Assembly: GCA_946482005.1 (NCBI GenBank) | Contig: CAMLPV010000002.1 | Location: 124,001 to 188,000, forward strand | Direction of reading: 5' to 3' | Source of the DNA: an uncultured Gilliamella sp. | GTDB taxonomy: Bacteria; Pseudomonadota; Gammaproteobacteria; Enterobacterales; Orbaceae | Length of the DNA stretch: 64,000 nt | Shown here: in pieces, positions 1-7,986 of the stretch | Layout: each line of letters starts with the position of its first letter | Numbering within the stretch: the first letter of the stretch is position 1 | Made by a program: the position numbers and the translations under genes | Notes under the pieces: generated by a model | What the model was told of the DNA's origin: nothing | Databases searched by the model: none | The model's input: the letters and a program-made list of their open reading frames with translations, nothing else

Positions 1-7
1 CGCACCA
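1..7 (+). tRNA. 3' end of a tRNA gene, probably tRNA-Leu (partial)
   Basis: The window opens with CGCACCA. This matches the end of a tRNA acceptor stem with discriminator A and encoded CCA, as in E. coli leuW, which ends in CCCGCACCA. The following spacer (TTTTAATCTTAAT...) closely resembles the spacer after the tRNA-Leu-like gene at 185-267, and a tRNA-Gln follows in both cases. This supports a preceding tRNA-Leu. Only seven bases are visible, so the identity is an inference. Confidence 0.45.
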
Positions 8-33
8 TTTTAATCTTAATGTCTATCCTTTAT

Positions 34-108
34 TGGGGTATAGCCAAGCGGTAAGGCAGCGGGTTTTGATCCCGCCATGCCCAGGTTCGAATCCTGGTAC
101 CCCAGCCA
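34..108 (+). tRNA. tRNA-Gln (anticodon TTG)
   Basis: The 75-nt cloverleaf has encoded CCA. The acceptor stem is TGGGGTA/TACCCCA, the anticodon stem GCGGG/CCCGC encloses the loop TTTTGAT, and the T-loop is GGTTCGAATCC. It is very close to E. coli glnU/glnW in the acceptor, D-arm and T-arm. It reads CAA. It lies in a Leu-Gln-Leu-Gln-Leu-Gln array and has an identical copy at 293-367. Confidence 0.96.
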
Positions 109-184
109 TTCCATTCTGCGTAATTTTTTAAGATGCTTTAGTCCGTTTAATTTTTAGGTTTATACCTCTTTATTGATTATTTAT

Positions 185-267
185 ACGGGTGTGGCGAAAT
201 TGGTAGATGCCCAGATTTAAGTTCTGGCGCCGCAAGGTTGTGAGTTCAAGCCTCTTCATCCGTACCA
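185..267 (+). tRNA. tRNA-Leu-like gene (anticodon TAA), structurally degenerate
   Basis: The gene has a class II (long variable arm) layout with acceptor ACGGGTG/CATCCGT and ACCA end. Anticodon stem CCAGA/TCTGG encloses TTTAAGT, giving anticodon TAA. The body resembles E. coli leuW (anticodon TAG) over the D-arm and variable arm. Several positions look damaged. No nucleotide stands between the D-stem (TGC) and the anticodon stem, where the Leu gene at 433-517 has one. The variable arm is one base short. The T-stem GTGAG/CTCTT has a T-T mismatch and a G-T pair. It may be a decaying duplicate or a weakly functional tRNA for UUA codons. Confidence 0.7.
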
Positions 268-292
268 TTTAATCTTAATAATTATCTTTTAT

Positions 293-367
293 TGGGGTAT
301 AGCCAAGCGGTAAGGCAGCGGGTTTTGATCCCGCCATGCCCAGGTTCGAATCCTGGTACCCCAGCCA
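293..367 (+). tRNA. tRNA-Gln (anticodon TTG), second copy
   Basis: The 75-nt sequence is identical to the tRNA-Gln at 34-108, including acceptor, anticodon loop TTTTGAT, T-arm and encoded CCA. The upstream spacer is also similar to that of the first copy. This suggests the Leu-spacer-Gln unit arose by tandem duplication. Confidence 0.96.
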
Positions 368-432
368 TTTTATCCTGTATAATATATTAAAATTTTTAAA
401 TCTGATATATACTATTTTATCAATAGTTCAAT

Positions 433-517
433 ACGGGTATGGCGGAATTGGTAGACGCGCTAGATTCAGATTCTAGTTCCGAAAGGTGTGCGAGTTCAAA
501 TCTCACTACCCGTACCA
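433..517 (+). tRNA. tRNA-Leu (anticodon CAG)
   Basis: This is an 85-nt class II tRNA. Acceptor ACGGGTA pairs perfectly with TACCCGT and is followed by ACCA. The anticodon stem CTAGA/TCTAG encloses TTCAGAT, so it reads CUG. The T-stem GCGAG... region and the variable arm TTCCGAAAGGTGT are intact, in contrast to the Leu-like gene at 185-267. It is cotranscribed with the flanking Gln tRNAs by position. Confidence 0.93.
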
Positions 518-532
518 TATATTTTTTTATAA

Positions 533-607
533 TGGGGTATAGCCAAGCGGTAAGGCAGCGGATTCTGATTCCGCCATTCCAAGGTTCGAATCCTTGTACC
601 CCAGCCA
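533..607 (+). tRNA. tRNA-Gln (anticodon CTG)
   Basis: This 75-nt tRNA has the same acceptor and D-arm as the two TTG copies. Its anticodon arm is GCGGA/TCCGC with loop TTCTGAT (anticodon CTG) and its T-stem is changed to CAAGG/CCTTG. It reads CAG. It is the last gene of the array. I see no clear intrinsic terminator directly after it. Confidence 0.95.
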
Positions 608-1593
608 TAAATATGCATTCCTTTCTTATATTCGGTCAACTCTTTCACAATGTTATTTGAGTCCATAAATAGCATTAATTCATATTTTTTTGTAACTATT
701 TAGTTGCTCTAACAGATACATTGATTTGATATTGATTATCCTTGTTCTTCTCCTTTTAAATGCAATTTATATTTATGAACATTTATTACTAATGTATGGT
801 TAATAATATAAATTATGATTACCTAATTCCATTTAGTCAAAAAGCTTGTATTAACTTAATCGTTACAGTGTTGGGTTAAGATAACTAAACTAAAAATAGT
901 TGTATAAAGTCTATGTTTATCTACTTTGAAATTAAAAACACCTTGAACATTGTTAGTATAATTCCAATAGTCGATAAAACATAATTTTCTTGGTAATGTT
1001 GAATTTTTTGACCATAAAGTGATGTCTTTCATTTATGGTGAAATAAAATATCAATAGGCTGTAGAATGCCATCAGATACTCAATAATGAAAAAATTAAAG
1101 ATCGAAAAATGGTAATCTCAAAATAAATTTAGGCTCAATTAGTGTGAAATCTAAGCGTTAGAAAAGAATAATTAAAAGTCTTTGTTCTTACACAAGTAAA
1201 AAATTAGCTCAAATTCCTATAGAATTTATGATTGATTAGATAAAATCTATTTGTCGTTATTATAGAACTTTTATATCGCAATTTTTCTATAATTATTTAA
1301 CAGAAGTACTATATTAATTATCAAGTCAGAATAAATTAGTAACCTAGTGGAAAAATGTTAGAAGCGTATAAAACCAAAATATAGTATAAGTAATCAAATA
1401 ATATGACACAAATCAAATATAGAAAAGTATTAAGTAATCAGCATTATTTTCATATTGATTTATGTGTTTCTAATAAGTAATTTATATGTAGATAGTATAT
1501 AAATTGCCAATAAAACAGAGATTTTTAAAATTAATCATTATCCACGATAGAACGTGAATAATGAATATATTATAAAAAAGCTCATACCTAGAT
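608..1593. other. Long intergenic stretch with no supported gene
   Basis: Nearly 1 kb of very AT-rich DNA lies between the tRNA array and the 3' end of the minus-strand coiled-coil operon. No ORF with a ribosome binding site and plausible composition is visible on either strand. The plus-strand frame near 1126-1370 is only modestly open and has several internal stops. tRNA arrays are common insertion points, so this could be the scar of lost mobile DNA. I found no att repeat or transposase remnant to prove that. Confidence 0.5.
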
Positions 1594-3000
1594 TTAAAAA
1601 CTGTCTGTCGTTTTATATCCTCCACCACCTGACGATGAACTTGATGAGTAACTACCGCGACTTGATGATGAACTACTACTGGATGAAGAACTACTACGGT
1701 ATGAAGACCCCCAAGAAGATGATTTTGATGAATAGCTCAATAATGATCCGATACTGCTTTGATGTACCGAAGTTCTTCTTTCGATTTTTATTCGTACTCT
1801 ATAGCTAAGTAGTGTCTCAACAATGGTAATTGGAAAAACATCATTGTTTAATAATTTATTTAATAGTTCATTCAGATTATACGAAGATATCCTATATTCA
1901 TATAAAAAACTGGAAATATTGTATTCCTTAAAAAGATTAAGTGTTTCATTAAAACGCTCATAGGTTTTCATTAAATCTGAAGTTGTATTACGAAGATGAA
2001 CAATATGATTCTCAGATTGCTTTATCTGTTTCTCTATTTCATAGAGCTTTTTAAGTAATATATCATCTCCTTTAGTTTTTGTTTGTAAGGTTAGCTGCTG
2101 AAGTCTATCAAAAGACTTATGTTTTAAAAACTCAGCAAGTTGCAAAGAGAGTCTTTTAAACTCGAGGCTTTTTCCTGTTTGTGTTTCATTTAAAACATTA
2201 TAATTTTCTTGCTTTTCTCGCTCTAGATTCGCTAAATCCTGCTCAATTTCTGCTAATTCAACTCTTATCGCTGGTATTTTCAAAACAGTTTCAACACTAT
2301 GTTCTTTCTGTTCTTTTTGTTTTAATGCTAATTCATAAGATCTTGTTTGATTTTCGTAACGTGATTTTGATTCATTTAGTAATGAATTGATTAATTTGTA
2401 ATTTTTGTAATTTTGAGAAAAATTAACAAATCTTGCTAACCATGCATCTAGGTTTTTTAAGATCCAAAAAGCTTTGTAATTATTTTCACCATAGTTTCGC
2501 TTAATTAAATAATTAAAATACCTATTTTCGTTATATTGAACAAGTTTTTCTGAAAACTCGCTTTGAGAAGCTTCAAAGTTTTCAGTTTCTTTATCAAAGC
2601 GTTCTTTTTCGATAGTAAAGCGATCAAATAGCGATAGATAATCGGGATCTTTCTCAAGTTGTAGCGTTTTTTCGGTTGTAAGTTCATCTAATCTTATCAA
2701 AATTTCTGTTAATTTTATCTGCTGCTTATCAATTTTTTTGTCTAAACTGTAAGATTTGCTTTTTAATTGCTTTAAAACATTTTGTAACTGGTCAATAATT
2801 TTTTGTATTTTAATATCGTTATTTTCAGGTGATTCTAATAAATAGATAGTCGCAATTTTATTATAAATATTTGCTTGTTGAGTCTTTAAATCAAGTAATT
2901 TTTCATGTGTATCATGTAATTCTTGATTGGCTGAGTCCAAAGAAGCCTTAGTTGTACGAGCTTTTTGATTAATGGTGCTTTCAATTGTTCTTGTCTGCAT
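1594..3000 (-). CDS. Coiled-coil protein with Ser/Gly-rich C-terminal tail, function unknown
   Basis: I do not recognise the family with confidence. The 468-residue protein has no signal peptide and no membrane segment. Residues about 1-390 are Gln/Glu/Lys/Leu-rich with heptad-like spacing typical of long coiled coils. The last roughly 45 residues are almost all Ser, Gly and Tyr: runs of serine, then GGGG, then YKTTDSF. The start ATG lies 3 nt after the stop of the upstream membrane-anchored gene, so the three genes 5525-1594 form one operon. The tail could be a flexible linker, a phosphorylation target or a docking segment. Function is inferred only as structural or scaffolding; a defence or envelope-stress role is possible but unproven. 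Confidence 0.75.
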   Translation of the reverse strand: MQTRTIESTINQKARTTKASLDSANQELHDTHEKLLDLKTQQANIYNKIATIYLLESPENNDIKIQKIIDQLQNVLKQLKSKSYSLDKKIDKQQIKLTEILIRLDELTTEKTLQLEKDPDYLSLFDRFTIEKERFDKETENFEASQSEFSEKLVQYNENRYFNYLIKRNYGENNYKAFWILKNLDAWLARFVNFSQNYKNYKLINSLLNESKSRYENQTRSYELALKQKEQKEHSVETVLKIPAIRVELAEIEQDLANLEREKQENYNVLNETQTGKSLEFKRLSLQLAEFLKHKSFDRLQQLTLQTKTKGDDILLKKLYEIEKQIKQSENHIVHLRNTTSDLMKTYERFNETLNLFKEYNISSFLYEYRISSYNLNELLNKLLNNDVFPITIVETLLSYRVRIKIERRTSVHQSSIGSLLSYSSKSSSWGSSYRSSSSSSSSSSSSRGSYSSSSSSGGGGYKTTDSF

Positions 3001-3003
3001 GGT

Positions 3004-4374
3004 TTACCACTCTAAAATCCTGCCTGATTTAACTGAATTTGGACAGTTAAACGTTAAACGTCCTTTTGGTTTAGCACAAAGTTTATTATTATCAATATGC
3101 CCATCATTTATTTTATCCTCTTTAACGGCATTAAATGCTTTTAAGGTAACTTGTTGACCAAACATCTCTACTAATTTGGTTTCACCGGTTTCGATGCTTT
3201 TTACCCATATTGATGTTGGCTTACCAGTTGATGTTAATGCTTGGACAATTAAATACCAAGATTTACCATTAGTATTCTCATGTGTGCGTTCAACCCCAGA
3301 TTTATGATCTGGATGGTCAACGATGGTCAACGTTAAATTAGTTTGTGCTAGTTTAATGTAGTAAGCCATCATTGTTTGATAATTTTCAACATTTTCAAAA
3401 TTTAAATCTTTTAAATCAGCAAGTAATGAAGTTTGAAGCGCAATAATGGGATCCATATCTGATTTAGGTACGCTTAATTCTAGTAACTGTTTCGTATCAG
3501 ACTCAATTTTCTTTTCAAGAAATTCTGCACGTTCAATTGAAGAATAAAGTGTTTCAATCCGATTAGTATCGATATTTGTTTGACCTTGATTAAGGCTATC
3601 AATAATAGAATCGACAATATTTTGTAAAATAGGGTATTTTTTACTAGCATCAGTAAATTCTTGATTTTGGATTAATTTAGTTAATTTCTTATCCGTTTCA
3701 ATTAATTCTTGCAATTGTGTTATTTGCGAAGTGACTTCGGATAATTTAGTTTTGATTGAGTAGTCAGTCTCTTTTAAATATTTAAGTATATCTTTATCTT
3801 TTTGCGCTATTGAAGATAGATCTGCCCCAGGTTTTACTATAGAAGAAATATTATCTTGGTTAAGCAGATCAATAATTGAGTTTTTTAATTTTTTTATTGG
3901 AACTTGGGCAAAATTGACAGAATGCTTATCAATTTCAAGAAATTTTCTATTTAAATCATTTAAACTACTTTTTGCGGATAAAATATGGTTATAAGTACTA
4001 TCAATATTACTTTTTATTTTTTTTGTAATCGTTACTTCTGCAAAGTTAATTAACGTTAAAACGAATAAAATAATATATATAATAGAAAATACAATGTTTC
4101 TTTTAATATAACATAAAGCAAGAAAATGCATAAACCAATTACGTTTAGGTACATTAAACCGCAAACGTTTATCAAACCAAAGATTAATTCCTTTTTCTAT
4201 AAGACTATCATCAATAAATTGTCCTTTGGTTTGATAGTAATTTTTTATGTTTTCTTTCAATTTATCCCGCAAAACATTGCGATCAAGATGCTCAAGTAAT
4301 AATTGCTGTTTTTGATAAAGCTCATCAATTATTGCCATCGCTCCTAATTGTTCACTAAGCTTAATTTCCGACAT
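3004..4374 (-). CDS. Membrane-anchored coiled-coil protein, function unknown (DUF6384-like?)
   Basis: This 456-residue protein has a cytoplasmic N-terminal region, one clear transmembrane helix at about residues 93-113 (FSIIYIILFVLTLINF), a long helical region to about residue 340, and a compact C-terminal domain. That last domain holds SGVERTHENTNGKSWYLIV and an ending ...LTFNCPNSVKSGRILEW. The C-terminal pattern recalls proteins deposited as DUF6384, from memory and uncertain. The start codon overlaps the upstream stop in TAATG, so translation is coupled. The topology suggests a helical stalk beyond the membrane carrying a terminal domain in the periplasm, bridging to the cytoplasmic partners encoded on either side. 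Function is unknown. Confidence 0.8.
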   Translation of the reverse strand: MSEIKLSEQLGAMAIIDELYQKQQLLLEHLDRNVLRDKLKENIKNYYQTKGQFIDDSLIEKGINLWFDKRLRFNVPKRNWFMHFLALCYIKRNIVFSIIYIILFVLTLINFAEVTITKKIKSNIDSTYNHILSAKSSLNDLNRKFLEIDKHSVNFAQVPIKKLKNSIIDLLNQDNISSIVKPGADLSSIAQKDKDILKYLKETDYSIKTKLSEVTSQITQLQELIETDKKLTKLIQNQEFTDASKKYPILQNIVDSIIDSLNQGQTNIDTNRIETLYSSIERAEFLEKKIESDTKQLLELSVPKSDMDPIIALQTSLLADLKDLNFENVENYQTMMAYYIKLAQTNLTLTIVDHPDHKSGVERTHENTNGKSWYLIVQALTSTGKPTSIWVKSIETGETKLVEMFGQQVTLKAFNAVKEDKINDGHIDNNKLCAKPKGRLTFNCPNSVKSGRILEW

Positions 4375-5525
4375 TAACTATTAACCTTTAGAATAATATT
4401 GTTAAAGCGTTGTTTTCCATCTTCAACAATACGATCTATTTCTTTTGCATTTTCAATTGATTCATTTCGTAATTCGCTAATTAGCTGTTGGCTTGATTCT
4501 TGATAATTAACGATCGCTTCAACTAAAGAACGTAACGAATCGGCTTTAATAGTAGAACCATACCCAGCTCGTAAAGCTTCATCTAATTGTTTATTACCAG
4601 CAGATGCTATACTTTCTATGCCTTTATTCATACCATCTTTCAAGGCTTCTAAGGTTTTAGTACTTTCACTTAAACCAGTTAAAGAGGTTATTGAAGCACT
4701 TAAAGCAGTAAACACAATTTCATTCGTTGAAAAAAAGTTAACACTTTGTTGATATACTCGTTCTTTTACTGAAGTTGTTTGTTGTAAACGGGCAAATACT
4801 GCTTCGGCTGAATTATAAGATACGGTTAAATTATTGGCTAAATCCAAAATAATTTGATAACGACTATCTTCTTGTTGAACATTACGTAATGCTTCATCTC
4901 TAATGAGTTCTAAACGTGCTCGAGTAACATGATCATCAGAATTGAAATTATCTACATCGGCAATGGCTAATGATAATTTATTTTTACAATCTTCAAGGCG
5001 GGCTGTTGCCATATTGACTAATTCTTCGGCGGTAATTTGTGCTTGTTTTAATCCAAATCTAAAATCCTGATAAGCATTTAAAATAATACGTTCACGTTCG
5101 ACCTGATTACCTGTTTCTTTTGATACTTCTAAGTAAGTAGATTTGATAAGATTGAAACGATCTGGAATTGATCCGCGTTTAAGTTTCATCCAACCAATTT
5201 TGATTCTTTCCAAAAAGTCTAATCGACCATCATCAAGCCAACCTATCATTTTTTCCATATCAGTACGAATACTATCAAAATGATTAACTATTTTGGTATA
5301 GCGCTGTGATACTTCAACACCATCAATTTGATCACGGACTACTTCATTAAATGCACCTTGTTGTTGCAACGTACGAGCTATCGACATAACTCGGTTTTTA
5401 TCAATCTCAGTAACATTATCCAGTAATTTTAAAATTGGGGCATCGGTTTGAGGTTTAAGTATAATGCCGATTTTATTTAATACCTGTACTGCTCTATCGA
5501 CATAAGGAACAACTTGATTAGACAT
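4374..5525 (-). CDS. TelA-like alpha-helical protein, first gene of a three-gene operon
   Basis: The 383-residue, almost wholly alpha-helical protein has no signal peptide or membrane segment. Its size and the C-terminal layout resemble the TelA/KlaA (toxic anion resistance) family: a region around FTALSASITSLTGLSES, then regularly spaced helices ending in a charged tail. The similarity is one of shape, not of a diagnostic motif. Databases sometimes label such proteins 'cell surface protein', which the absence of a signal peptide does not support. It heads an operon with a membrane-anchored and a Ser-tailed coiled-coil protein. This suggests a cytoplasmic partner of a membrane-spanning assembly. 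Confidence 0.75.
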   Translation of the reverse strand: MSNQVVPYVDRAVQVLNKIGIILKPQTDAPILKLLDNVTEIDKNRVMSIARTLQQQGAFNEVVRDQIDGVEVSQRYTKIVNHFDSIRTDMEKMIGWLDDGRLDFLERIKIGWMKLKRGSIPDRFNLIKSTYLEVSKETGNQVERERIILNAYQDFRFGLKQAQITAEELVNMATARLEDCKNKLSLAIADVDNFNSDDHVTRARLELIRDEALRNVQQEDSRYQIILDLANNLTVSYNSAEAVFARLQQTTSVKERVYQQSVNFFSTNEIVFTALSASITSLTGLSESTKTLEALKDGMNKGIESIASAGNKQLDEALRAGYGSTIKADSLRSLVEAIVNYQESSQQLISELRNESIENAKEIDRIVEDGKQRFNNIILKVNS

Positions 5526-6122
5526 TTTTTAATCCTTTAAAATATTTGTAATAAATTTATTAGTTAACGCAAAAAATTATATATCATCAACTTAATTTTA
5601 ACAATTTATCATTGATTTAAAATAGAAATTCATAAAGACGCTTTTTAATATAAACATAAAATATAACTGTTAAAGTTTAATTAGACATATTCAAATAGCG
5701 ATTTATTCATTTTAATATTCCATCTTTTGTTGAATAACTTTACGTATAAACTTAATGGCATGGAAAACTCATTAATGACTCTCCACATGGTATAATTATT
5801 GATTACCCCAAATCAGATAGCCACTTATTCAAATAACTTTACTGAGTCATAAACTTTACATATCAAGCATAAGTTTTGAATTGTGTATAGTTAATAATTA
5901 AAGATAGGTGAAATGAAAAGAAAAGATGTATGAGATAGAAATTTTTAGCATCTAAAAAGTACATGATAAATAAAATAGTATGTAACCAATCGACTATAAA
6001 ATATCTAGCAAAAGATATAAATTTTAATTCTATTAATATACTTTTAATGAGGAATGAATAATATAACTTTCCACGTGGTTAAACGAATATTTCACATAGA
6101 AAGTTATATAAAAATTAACTTA
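5526..6122. other. Intergenic region upstream of the coiled-coil operon
   Basis: About 600 bases of AT-rich DNA without a supported ORF on either strand. It must hold the promoter of the minus-strand operon starting at 5525. The only structured element I found is the 11-bp inverted repeat at 6061-6109, close to the end of the YdgH-like gene. Confidence 0.5.
6061..6109. repeat. 11-bp perfect inverted repeat with 27-nt loop
   Basis: ATATAACTTTC (6061-6071) is repeated inverted as GAAAGTTATAT (6099-6109). It sits just past the 3' end of the YdgH-like gene. The arms are AT-rich and no T-run follows on either strand, so it is a poor intrinsic terminator. It could be a protein-binding site or the remnant of a small mobile element. 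Confidence 0.6.
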
Positions 6123-6923
6123 TTATCTATATAAATTTACATAAACGGTTTGTGTTGTACTGGCTGGATTTGTTGTTATTTCTTTCACATAATAAAAGTG
6201 TGCATCATTAGCAATTGCATATTTTTGAGCCTCAGCGCTGATTTCGGCTGTATTGTTGAATGAACCATGAAAACTAATCGTTTCATAAGGTGTCATTGTT
6301 TTAAACGCATCACTCGTGATTTCGTAAGCATCCTCACCTTCTATTGCTTTAGAAACAATGAAATCTCTTACTACTGCATCTTTTTTATATAATGCAACAT
6401 CGACTTCTTGTGCCTGATTTTTGATATCAGAAGGAGCAATAGAGAAAACATAAAAAGCATATGCATTCTTTTCTGCGGCTAATTTACTCGCATCATTCGT
6501 TATTTCGGCAGTATTATTGTAATTACCTTTAAATTTGATAACTTCAAATGGAAGATAATAAAGCGCTTTAGCTCGTGGATAAAGAACAACACCATTTTGT
6601 GTCACTTCTTTTTTTTCCACTGCAACAGGTTGGTTAGATTGATAAATATCAGCGTAAACAACAGCGCTATCGGCTGAATTATTAGTCATTGCATTTTCAA
6701 TTGCTTTGATATGGTAATACTTAGCACCAGCTTCATCAGCTGCTCGAGAAATATCATCTGCTGCATTTTCAGCTTGTAGATATCTACCCGTTACAGAAAT
6801 TTCTTTAAGTGGAATTAAGTTTTTTGCTTCTTGAGAGGTTAAAGCATCTGCTGCATAAACACTAGCAACAGGTAATGATAATAAAAGAGCAAGAGTAATA
6901 GATAATTTGTTTAAACGTTTCAT
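6123..6923 (-). CDS. Secreted YdgH/BhsA-type protein with repeated DUF1471 domains
   Basis: The protein is a periplasmic or envelope-exposed member of the YhcN/BhsA/YdgH family. An N-terminal signal peptide (MKRLNKLSITLALLLSLPVA...VYA) is followed by three repeats of about 75 residues. Each repeat has a 'GxxNNTAEI...A...A...A.A..YYV' type core, clearest at NYNNTAEI and SFNNTAEI, as in three-domain E. coli YdgH. I chose the ATG at 6923 rather than the upstream in-frame ATG because AAGGA lies 7 nt before it and the signal peptide then begins immediately. This gives 266 residues. Family members respond to envelope stress; the exact role is not known. Confidence 0.85.
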   Translation of the reverse strand: MKRLNKLSITLALLLSLPVASVYAADALTSQEAKNLIPLKEISVTGRYLQAENAADDISRAADEAGAKYYHIKAIENAMTNNSADSAVVYADIYQSNQPVAVEKKEVTQNGVVLYPRAKALYYLPFEVIKFKGNYNNTAEITNDASKLAAEKNAYAFYVFSIAPSDIKNQAQEVDVALYKKDAVVRDFIVSKAIEGEDAYEITSDAFKTMTPYETISFHGSFNNTAEISAEAQKYAIANDAHFYYVKEITTNPASTTQTVYVNLYR

Positions 6924-7273
6924 GATCATTTCCTTCATTTTTAAATTATTAAAACTAAAGTTAATTTTTAACGCTTTTTTAATTTGCAAATATAAAACAT
7001 AATTTACAGATATTTATACACCATCAAACTTTAAGATTTTTATGTCTATATCTACCTATTATTAATTACGTTTGGCCATAAATTTTTATCTAAGCAATAA
7101 AAGAACTGTTTGTTTTAAACTATTTGGATTTAATGATACTGATTAAAGAAATATATAGTAATAAATGAAACTTATAGAAACATTGCGTTAAAAATAAACG
7201 CTTACTGAAGAACGTAGATTTAAGTAAAAATACTTTTTAAATTAGTTAACTAATTTATTAATATTATATTACT

Positions 7274-7882
7274 TTATTGAATAATATTAATAAATTGTTT
7301 TATTATTTGAGCGGTTAGACCCCAGATAATATAATTATTATATTGATAAAAGTAAACTAAATGTTCAGATCTTTTTTGCCAATCTTTTGAACGATTGGGT
7401 AATAAGTTATAAGGAAAATCATTATCTGGTTTATGCCCAACTTGCATTGTAGCATGTAAAGGCTGATTGTTTTTAAACCATTCAAGCGGAACAGTAAAAA
7501 TACTTTCAACTTCGTCAAAGTTTAGCTTTAAATCATCGATAGAATCAATTTTACCTACAAATGGATAAATTATCATCCCTAATGTGGCAATAAATTTTGG
7601 TAACTGACCTAAAATAGTAATTTCATTAATTGAAAGGCCTAGTTCTTCACATGTTTCTCTTTTCGCGGTTTGTTCTGGATTTATATCTTCAATTTCAACT
7701 TTACCACCAGGAAAACAGATATCACCAGGTTGCCATTTGAGTTTATGGGATCTAATCTGGAATAACAAGTGTAATTGATTATCTACTTTTACAATTGGAA
7801 TTAACACTGCGGCTTTATTATTGATTTGTTTTGGATGCTTAGTTGTTTTTAAAATATCCGTTATTTTTTCTAATGTGATCAT
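7274..7882 (-). CDS. nudL: Nudix hydrolase, NudL-type (CoA pyrophosphatase-like)
   Basis: This 202-residue Nudix protein carries FPGGKVEIEDINPEQTAKRE followed by TCEELGL, the Nudix box that binds the divalent metal. An upstream LLFQIRSHKLKWQPGDI fits the UPF0035 motif of CoA-type hydrolases (pattern LLxxRSxxLxxxxGxxxFPGG). E. coli NudL is 192 residues. The family hydrolyses CoA and its derivatives to 3',5'-ADP and phosphopantetheine. It is transcribed divergently from cyaA. CoA specificity is inferred from the UPF0035-like motif. Confidence 0.85.
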   Translation of the reverse strand: MITLEKITDILKTTKHPKQINNKAAVLIPIVKVDNQLHLLFQIRSHKLKWQPGDICFPGGKVEIEDINPEQTAKRETCEELGLSINEITILGQLPKFIATLGMIIYPFVGKIDSIDDLKLNFDEVESIFTVPLEWFKNNQPLHATMQVGHKPDNDFPYNLLPNRSKDWQKRSEHLVYFYQYNNYIIWGLTAQIIKQFINIIQ

Positions 7883-7986
7883 AATATTTATTTTGTTTTT
7901 AATTTAACGTTCTATTTACGTTATAATAAGAAAATGTTAGATTGAAATTGTTTGTTAGTAGTACACGTGTTTACTTGAATAATGCC

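Noticed and set aside
1126-1370. Partly open plus-strand frame reading about 80 codons, possibly a decayed gene
   Set aside because: It has several internal stops, close to what random AT-rich DNA gives, and no recognisable protein motif.
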